Below, piece after piece: positions 58,237 through 64,000 of a DNA stretch of 64,000 nt. How positions within the stretch are numbered: the stretch's first letter is position 1; every line of letters starts with the position of its first letter. Source of the stretch: DASRDE01 sp035938175. Its GTDB lineage: Bacteria; Vulcanimicrobiota; Vulcanimicrobiia; Vulcanimicrobiales; Vulcanimicrobiaceae. A program made the translations under genes and the position numbers. The stretch lies in the NCBI GenBank assembly GCA_035938175.1, contig DASZHD010000030.1, positions 186,001 through 250,000 of the forward strand, read 5' to 3'. Below the pieces are notes generated by a model. That model saw only the letters and a program-made list of their open reading frames with translations, made no database searches and was not told where the DNA came from.

Positions 58237-60918
58237 ATGGCAACCACAATTTTGCGCGGCCTCCTGGCTTGCGCGCTCTTCTCATTTGCCGCCACTATCG
58301 TACCCAACGCTGCATTTGCCGCAGGCGGGACCCAAATCGTGGGCCGCGTGCTGGATGCTTCCGGCGGGCTACCGGTATCGAATGCGGCAGTAACATTACA
58401 ACACGGCAATTCGGCCGTTTCAACGACCAAGACCGACGCCGAGGGTGCGTTCGCGTTTGCAGACGTGCAGCCGGGCGTATATAACGTGGCGATTCAAGCG
58501 GCGGGTTACCAAACGGCGATTTCTTCGGACCTTTTCGTCGTTGCCGGTGAAGCGCAGGCAAACGTCTCGATCGCGCTGAGCAGAACGACCGGCGGTCTGC
58601 GGACGATCAGCAGCGTGCGTGTTTCGACGCAGGGCGCACTGCAAAGCACGGCCACGTTCAATCAAAGCATCAGCGCTAGCACGATCCAGGCGCAGGGATA
58701 TTTGCGTTCCGGAGACGCGCTCACCACGCTTCCGTTCGTCAACGGCTCCACGAGCTCGTCGCTCGGCGACGATCTCGCGCTGAGCATCCGCGGCTACGAT
58801 CCCACCGAAACCGCAACGTTGCTCGACGGGCATCCGATCGGACCGATCGGTGCTTTCGGCCAAGGCTATGACTATCAGACCTCGCCGTTCTGGGGCCTGA
58901 GCAACATGGAAGTCGTGTACGGATCGGGCGCAACGGGACTCTATGCGATTCCTACCGTTGCGGGCGCCGTCAATTTCCAGACGATTACGCCCACGCGGAC
59001 GCCGCAATTTTCACTAGAGCAAGGATACGGAACGTTCGCAAAGGCGTTCACCGGCCTCCAGACGACGGGCTACCTCGGCAAGTTGGGTTACGCGCTGGCG
59101 TACGGCGTGCAAGGCACGCAAGGTGAACTGGTGGGGCATCCCACGCAGTGGGGCATGCTGGGCAACCCGAACAGCAACGGCTGTCCCTCGGGAACGAATG
59201 CGCCGAGCATTGCCGCCGCCGACATCGCGGCCTGCTCGTACTATGTCAACGGCGCGTATATCCTGCGCAACATGGTTGGGAAGCTATCGTACGACCTGAC
59301 GCCGACGACGAATCTTCAGGTTACTGCGTACAACGCGACCGATTGGGCGAACAGCCCCGGCAACGGCGATACGGATTACTACACGTATCAAGAGTCGCTG
59401 TACAATGTGACCAACAGTCCTCCGAACACGACGATCACGCTGCCGAACGGCAACAAAGTTTCGTGCAGCAGCAGCAGCCTGTATCCTGTCGTAAGCGATG
59501 CCGCCGGCGGCTATTCGTGTTTGACGGCAGGGCAGTACGCGGCCACGTTCTACGGACCGTTCGGGGGCGGACCGGGCCGCTACCACGACGCGCGCAATCA
59601 GGATTACCATGCGCGGGTCACGCAGCAACTCGGACCCACGCAGTTCGTCGTCGACGGCTACGTGGACGCTTACGGGTTTGACAACATCAAAGGGTTCGAT
59701 CCCAGCGCGAATCACTACACCGACATCTATTACACCCACGGCCTGCTGGCCAGCGACGAATATACGCGCGGACGCAACGACGTGATGGGTGGCGTATTTA
59801 TCGAGCATCAGCAGCACATCGGCGACAACATCGGCGCCGGCACGGTGAACCCCGACCTGCAGCTCTCGTTCACCAACTACTTCCTGCGCGACACCTATCA
59901 ACCGAATTCGAAATTGAGCGTCTTCGGAAACCTTGCGTTTCAGCGCGATCAAAACACGGCGACCACGTACTTGAATCCGCGCTTGTCATTCGTGTACCGC
60001 CCGACGCCGGACGACGTGGTGCGGTTGACCGGCGGCCGATCGTCCAGCGTACCGGATCCGTCGAACTTGTACGGCGGCATCTCGTTCGGATCGGTGCAGA
60101 GCTACAATCCGACGTGCGGCAGCAATCTCGACTCCATCGCATCGGGAAACAATCCGCAACTCAAGCCGGAAGACGCCGTAGACTACGAGTTGGCGTACGG
60201 GCACCGGTTTGCCGAGCGCACGACGATCCAAGCCGATGCATACGAATCGAGCGAGTTGAACCCGCTCGTTTCCGGAACGTTCCCGCTATCGACGCTGCCG
60301 TCGAATGTCATTCCGGATCTCTCGGGCTTCCTCGGGAAGCTGCAAACGCAGTGCGGTTCGAACTTCAACTCCTCGCACTTCGGTGTGACGGATTTGTTTA
60401 ACGCGGGTTCGGGAAAGTTCAAGGGCCTCACAGTACAGACCAGCATTGCGCTGAGCCGCGACTTTACGCTCGACGCGGGCTGGGCGTTACAGTCTGCCTC
60501 TTATTTCGGGATGAGCAACGATATTCTCGTGAACAACATCTTCTTGATTAATGGGTCGCAGATTTCGGGCGTTCCACTGCACCGCGCCAACTTCGGCATC
60601 GCGTATGGCGACGATCAAGGGTGGTCCGGCAGTTTGGACGGGTATTTCATCGGTTATCCGAACGGGCTCAACCGTCCCGGATATACGTATTTCAACTTCA
60701 ATGTAGCAAAGCAACTCACGAAGCAGCTCGCTCTGAACTTCGGAGTCATCAACGTCTTCAATAGCAACGTTTCGCAATGGGGTCTGATCGGGCTGGCGCC
60801 GTATAAGCCTGAAAATCAGTTCGGGACCGACACGAGCCCGCTTCAGCAAGGGTCGAGCGCTGAAGAGTTTGGTCTAGCACCCGCTCAAGCGTTCTTCTCG
60901 CTGACCGAGAAGATCTAG
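58237..60918 (+). CDS. TonB-dependent outer-membrane receptor with N-terminal carboxypeptidase-like domain
   Basis: An 893-residue receptor with a signal peptide (about 1-29). A CarboxypepD_reg-like domain follows (IVGRVLDASGGLPVSNAAVT, ADVQPGVYNVAIQAAGY). The plug is next (ALTTLPFVNGSTSSSLGDDLALSIRG interrupted here by blade variation; VYGSGATGLYAIPTVAGAVN), then the beta-barrel. It should take up a large ligand across the outer membrane with TonB energy; ligand unknown. The neighbouring phosphoesterase suggests a phosphorus link, but this is inference. Confidence 0.88.
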   Translation: MATTILRGLLACALFSFAATIVPNAAFAAGGTQIVGRVLDASGGLPVSNAAVTLQHGNSAVSTTKTDAEGAFAFADVQPGVYNVAIQAAGYQTAISSDLFVVAGEAQANVSIALSRTTGGLRTISSVRVSTQGALQSTATFNQSISASTIQAQGYLRSGDALTTLPFVNGSTSSSLGDDLALSIRGYDPTETATLLDGHPIGPIGAFGQGYDYQTSPFWGLSNMEVVYGSGATGLYAIPTVAGAVNFQTITPTRTPQFSLEQGYGTFAKAFTGLQTTGYLGKLGYALAYGVQGTQGELVGHPTQWGMLGNPNSNGCPSGTNAPSIAAADIAACSYYVNGAYILRNMVGKLSYDLTPTTNLQVTAYNATDWANSPGNGDTDYYTYQESLYNVTNSPPNTTITLPNGNKVSCSSSSLYPVVSDAAGGYSCLTAGQYAATFYGPFGGGPGRYHDARNQDYHARVTQQLGPTQFVVDGYVDAYGFDNIKGFDPSANHYTDIYYTHGLLASDEYTRGRNDVMGGVFIEHQQHIGDNIGAGTVNPDLQLSFTNYFLRDTYQPNSKLSVFGNLAFQRDQNTATTYLNPRLSFVYRPTPDDVVRLTGGRSSSVPDPSNLYGGISFGSVQSYNPTCGSNLDSIASGNNPQLKPEDAVDYELAYGHRFAERTTIQADAYESSELNPLVSGTFPLSTLPSNVIPDLSGFLGKLQTQCGSNFNSSHFGVTDLFNAGSGKFKGLTVQTSIALSRDFTLDAGWALQSASYFGMSNDILVNNIFLINGSQISGVPLHRANFGIAYGDDQGWSGSLDGYFIGYPNGLNRPGYTYFNFNVAKQLTKQLALNFGVINVFNSNVSQWGLIGLAPYKPENQFGTDTSPLQQGSSAEEFGLAPAQAFFSLTEKI

Positions 60919-62117
60919 GGCTCCGAAAAAACCAAGCTACGCGGCTTCGGTGGGATCTCCGTAAAAGCCATCGGACGATCCCACCAGTCGTGTTTTCTCC
61001 AGCGAAGTTGTTCGGCGGTGGGCTCGGGCGGAAGCTCGAGTTTCACCGCTCGAACGTACGCGTCTAGATAGCGGTCGATCATCCGATCGACGGTGAATTC
61101 CGCCTCGACGCGGCGCCTGCAGGCTGCGCGGCCGAGCTGCGCGAGCCGCGGAACTTTCTCTACCGCGTCGTCCACCGAATCGCACAAAAACCCGGTAACG
61201 CCGTCCACGACGATCTCCGGAATCGATCCCATGCGCGCGCCGAGTACCGGCGTGCCGCACGCCATCGCTTCCACCATCGTTAGCCCGAAGCGTTCGGGTC
61301 GCGTCGTCATATGCACGAGCGCCAGCGCGTTGCTCAAGAGCTCGTTCCGCTCGCGGCGTTTTACCTCTCCGAGAAACTGAATCTGTTCGCCGTCGATGTG
61401 CGGCTCGACGTACGTGCGAAAATACGCTTCGTCTTGCGGAATTGCAGCGATCTTCAACTGTTTCCCGCTGCGCTTGGCAATCTCGATAGCCAGATGCGTC
61501 CCTTTTTCGGGGTGAAACCGCCCGAGGAAGACGAGATAATCTCCCGCGCGATCGTTGAAGGTAAACTCTTGCGGGTCGATGCCGTTGTACGTCGTTCCCA
61601 AGTACGCAAGGCCCGGATCGCGATCCGCGTCGCTGATCGAGCAGTAGAAGCTTCGCCACGCACACTGATAGTATGCGCCCAAAATATTCGGCGTCGAGAA
61701 CCCGTGTACCGTGGTGAGCATCGGCGGGCGCTTTGTGCCCAGCGCATAGGTCATGGGTTTCCAGTCGAAGTTATTGTGGATCAGATCGAAGCGATCCGCA
61801 TGTTCCATCAAGTGGCCGATATGCCGTGCCGCCGCGACATCGGCGTCGATGAACGGATCCTCGGCGCAGCCGACCGGAACGACGGATTCCACACGCCCTT
61901 CAAACCGCGAATTCGCCGGCGCAAACAGCGTGACGTCCAACCCGCGGCGGCGCATTCCGTCGGCGATGTTGAATGCGATCTGCTCCCACGGGCCGTACCC
62001 CGGCGGCGGCGTAGGCCAAGTAATCGGAGCGAGTACGGCAAGCCGCAGTCCTTGCAGGTTCACGGATGCCGCTTTACCCAACTTTGCAGCCTGCGCCCTT
62101 TTCACACGAGGAGTCAT
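60915..62117 (-). CDS. GT4-family glycosyltransferase
   Basis: A 400-residue GT-B fold enzyme. The N-terminal domain begins LRLAVLAPITWPTPPPGYGP. The C-terminal domain has FLGRFHPEKGTHLAIEIA and the nucleotide-sugar motif ERFGLTMVEAMACGTPVLG (EX7E-like). It transfers a sugar to an unknown acceptor. ATG 62117 would put 18 basic residues before the fold; GTG 62063 is an alternative and would leave room for a divergent promoter. Confidence 0.88.
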   Translation of the reverse strand: MTPRVKRAQAAKLGKAASVNLQGLRLAVLAPITWPTPPPGYGPWEQIAFNIADGMRRRGLDVTLFAPANSRFEGRVESVVPVGCAEDPFIDADVAAARHIGHLMEHADRFDLIHNNFDWKPMTYALGTKRPPMLTTVHGFSTPNILGAYYQCAWRSFYCSISDADRDPGLAYLGTTYNGIDPQEFTFNDRAGDYLVFLGRFHPEKGTHLAIEIAKRSGKQLKIAAIPQDEAYFRTYVEPHIDGEQIQFLGEVKRRERNELLSNALALVHMTTRPERFGLTMVEAMACGTPVLGARMGSIPEIVVDGVTGFLCDSVDDAVEKVPRLAQLGRAACRRRVEAEFTVDRMIDRYLDAYVRAVKLELPPEPTAEQLRWRKHDWWDRPMAFTEIPPKPRSLVFSEP

Positions 62118-62121
62118 CCTT

Positions 62122-62610
62122 ATGCGACGTTTGCCCTATTTCGCTTTCCTCGCGCTGGCAAGTCTCGCCGTGCCGCAGCCCTCGACCGCAAAGCCGTCGC
62201 CGGTTCCCGGCGGCGCAAATCAAATTGCGGGCGTTCAGGCCGTCTTTCCGCATCCGGCGTTCAACGGATTCGTCCGGATCGTTCCGAAGTATTTCGGTCC
62301 GGAGCGCCCGTCCGACAATGTGATCGAACACCCTTCGGATCCGAATATGCGCGTGCTGATCTTTGAGGGAGTGATCAGCAACGGCCGGCCGGCGGCATAC
62401 ATGGACGATCCGCAGATTCTCCTGGCGGATGCCGGCGGAATAACGGCAGACACCCGCAGCGTGCAGCCGAACGGCATCATCCTTCAACAGGCCATGGCCG
62501 CGAAGTTACAGGTGATCTTCTGGGCGCCGAAAGATTTCGTTCCGGATCACATCGTCTACACGTGCCAAGCCACGAAATGCAAGGCGATCCGGTTCTTGCT
62601 CAAACGTTAG
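62122..62610 (+). CDS. Small exported protein, unknown
   Basis: A 162-residue protein with a signal peptide (LPYFAFLALASLAVPQPSTA). The mature part has VFPHPAFNGFVRIVPKYFG and a C-terminal Cys pair (TCQATKC). GAGGAG precedes ATG 62122. No family recognised. Its end overlaps the convergent WYL gene by 11 bp. Confidence 0.65.
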   Translation: MRRLPYFAFLALASLAVPQPSTAKPSPVPGGANQIAGVQAVFPHPAFNGFVRIVPKYFGPERPSDNVIEHPSDPNMRVLIFEGVISNGRPAAYMDDPQILLADAGGITADTRSVQPNGIILQQAMAAKLQVIFWAPKDFVPDHIVYTCQATKCKAIRFLLKR

Positions 62611-63556
62611 CCGTTTCGTAGGTATCCAGCAGCGCGCGCGCGTGTTCGATGACGTCCCGGCGGAGCTCCGCAGGCTCCAAAACGCGCGCGCGAGCGCCCC
62701 AAGAAGCGGCTTGCGAAAGCGCGACGCGATAGCCCGGAAAACGCACGCGCAAACGTTTGCCGGCCCCGTCTTCGGCCACGACTTCAACCTCCGAATACGC
62801 CGAAGCAACGACCATTTCGATCCACTCGGTTTCGACGTAAATCAGCACATCCACGGACTCTTCGGACCGCTGCAGTGCGGCGGTCGACGATCGCCAGTGC
62901 GCTTCCAGGTCGAAATCATGCGGGCGGATGAATTGGATGTGGAGCTCCTCGGCCTCGAGCATCCGCTCCACGCGGAACGAACGCATCTCCCCGTTCTGTT
63001 CGCGGGCAATCAAATACCAAATGCCCGCCTTTGAAACGAGCCCGAACGGATCGACGATACGATCGGTGTCGACGCCGGCGCGGTCGCGGTACCGAACGCG
63101 CACCTGGCGGTCTTCCCACACCGCGCGGCGCAATTCCGAGAGCAGCCGGGCCGGCTGCTGCGAACGGTACCATTTGTTGTGATCCAAAAAGATGCGCTGC
63201 CGCGCCTGTTCGGCGGCGCGCCGCTGTAGATCCGGCAGTGCACCGGCGAGTTTGTGCAGCGCGTTCGCGTGGCCTTGCACGCCGAGTTCGGAGAGCGGAT
63301 CCGCGGCGGCAAGGAATAGCGCGTGCAATTCGTCCGTGTTGAAGCGCGTGATCGCTTGGCGGTAGCCTTCCGCGAGCATGATGCCGCCGGTGCTGCCGCG
63401 TTCTGCATAAACCGGAACGCCGGACGCACCGAGCGCGTCGACGTCTCGATACACGGTCCGCATCGAGACTTCAAGCGTTTGCGCGAGCTCGCGCGCACTG
63501 CGCGGGCTGCGCGCCTGCAGCAGAAGCAGAAGCGAGACCATGCGATCGGATTTCAT
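62600..63556 (-). CDS. HTH-WYL transcriptional regulator
   Basis: A 318-residue regulator with an N-terminal HTH (SARELAQTLEVSMRTVYRDV), a central linker, and a WYL domain (VRYRDRAGVDTDRIVDPFGL, KAGIWYLIAREQ). A C-terminal WCX-like part follows. WYL proteins sense nucleic acids or small ligands. ATG 63556 overlaps the HMG-CoA lyase stop (ATGA). Confidence 0.9.
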   Translation of the reverse strand: MKSDRMVSLLLLLQARSPRSARELAQTLEVSMRTVYRDVDALGASGVPVYAERGSTGGIMLAEGYRQAITRFNTDELHALFLAAADPLSELGVQGHANALHKLAGALPDLQRRAAEQARQRIFLDHNKWYRSQQPARLLSELRRAVWEDRQVRVRYRDRAGVDTDRIVDPFGLVSKAGIWYLIAREQNGEMRSFRVERMLEAEELHIQFIRPHDFDLEAHWRSSTAALQRSEESVDVLIYVETEWIEMVVASAYSEVEVVAEDGAGKRLRVRFPGYRVALSQAASWGARARVLEPAELRRDVIEHARALLDTYETANV

Positions 63557-64000
63557 GGAGCGCCCGTTCCGGCGGATACGCTTCGCTCTAACGCTTGGAA
63601 CGTTTTACTCGTGAGATCGTGATCCAGCACGCCCGCGATGAAGCGGGACGCCGCACGAACTTTGGCGAGATCGACGCCCGTTCCGATCTTCATGCCGTGC
63701 AGCATATAGAGCAAATCTTCGGTTCCCAGATTTCCCGTGGCGCCCGGCGCATACGGGCAGCCGCCGAGACCGCCGCTGCTGGAATCGAAGATCGCGATGC
63801 CGTGCTGGAGCGCCGCATACACGTTTGCGAGCGCGGTGCCGCGCGTGTCGTGAAAGTGAAACGCGAGTTTGGAGGCCGGAACATCCCGCGTGAGCTCGGG
63901 CACGAGCTCGTCCACTTGACTGGGGACGCCGACGCCGATCGTGTCACCGATCGAGATTTCATCGCACCCCATGTCCAGCAAACGGCGCGCCACGTCCGCG
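63553..64000 (-). CDS. Hydroxymethylglutaryl-CoA lyase, C-terminal part
   Basis: C-terminal 148 residues; the gene starts beyond the right edge. Motifs: GDTIGVGVPSQVDEL, FHFHDTRGTALANV (metal-binding His pair), and GLGGCPYAPGATGNLGTEDL (catalytic Cys). The enzyme cleaves HMG-CoA to acetyl-CoA and acetoacetate in leucine degradation. It is coupled to the WYL regulator downstream. Confidence 0.93.
   Translation of the reverse strand, partial: ADVARRLLDMGCDEISIGDTIGVGVPSQVDELVPELTRDVPASKLAFHFHDTRGTALANVYAALQHGIAIFDSSSGGLGGCPYAPGATGNLGTEDLLYMLHGMKIGTGVDLAKVRAASRFIAGVLDHDLTSKTFQALERSVSAGTGAP

Overview
The window carries about 60 genes of a diderm (Gram-negative-type) bacterium of moderately high GC. 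Two RND efflux systems, a TonB-dependent receptor, a TolC-family protein and several lipobox or signal-peptide proteins point to an outer membrane. The conserved N-terminal domain of the two glycine-rich lipoproteins and the short dispersed repeats resemble what I recall from soil Eremiobacterota (WPS-2). That placement is an inference from memory, not a search result.

Layout. 1-8570: aconitase C-terminus, a TMEM175-like channel, a GAF/PAS sensor, pyruvate dehydrogenase E2 and E1 (no E3), and a DegV protein. 8571-15481: dispersed repeats, an EamA transporter with no usable start codon, a TPP riboswitch with thiC, an atypical NRAMP-family transporter, a GmhB-like phosphatase, a lytic transglycosylase, and a fluoride unit (small membrane protein, DUF190, CrcB). 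15502-32038: two very large secreted sortilin-type beta-propeller proteins, an MFS carrier, a serine hydrolase, a zinc alcohol dehydrogenase, a GreA/B factor, a HiPIP, an RND pump with its adaptor, DUF1059 and a DnaJ-domain protein.

33188-40568 is the accessory region. It ends at an intact tRNA-Ala(CGC) gene on the minus strand. To its left lie several partial or decayed copies of the 3' end of that tRNA, all in the same orientation. The clearest is a perfect 45-bp copy; others are decayed and two are very short. They separate small gene units: two paralogous glycine-rich lipoproteins, a DUF4760 protein, an unknown secreted protein, and a DUF5063 protein with a two-TM protein. Most units end in a rho-independent terminator just before the tRNA scar. 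Three units also begin with a paired 8-bp direct repeat. This looks like serial insertion of small cassettes at one tRNA gene, with no integrase present.

40696-64000: a zinc-uptake operon (Fur/Zur, ZnuA, ZnuC, ZnuB), an SDR and a GH5-like hydrolase, then a tight plus-strand run purE-purK-response regulator-histidine kinase-PepSY-RND-TolC-adaptor. The RND gene appears to start at ATT. After that come a YncE-like propeller, a phospholipase C-type phosphoesterase divergent from a TonB receptor, a GT4 glycosyltransferase, a secreted protein, a WYL regulator and the C-terminal part of HMG-CoA lyase.

A short repeat family (about 27 bp) occurs between genes and also inside three genes (aceF, znuA, the SDR). 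In those three it is translated in frame as linker sequence.
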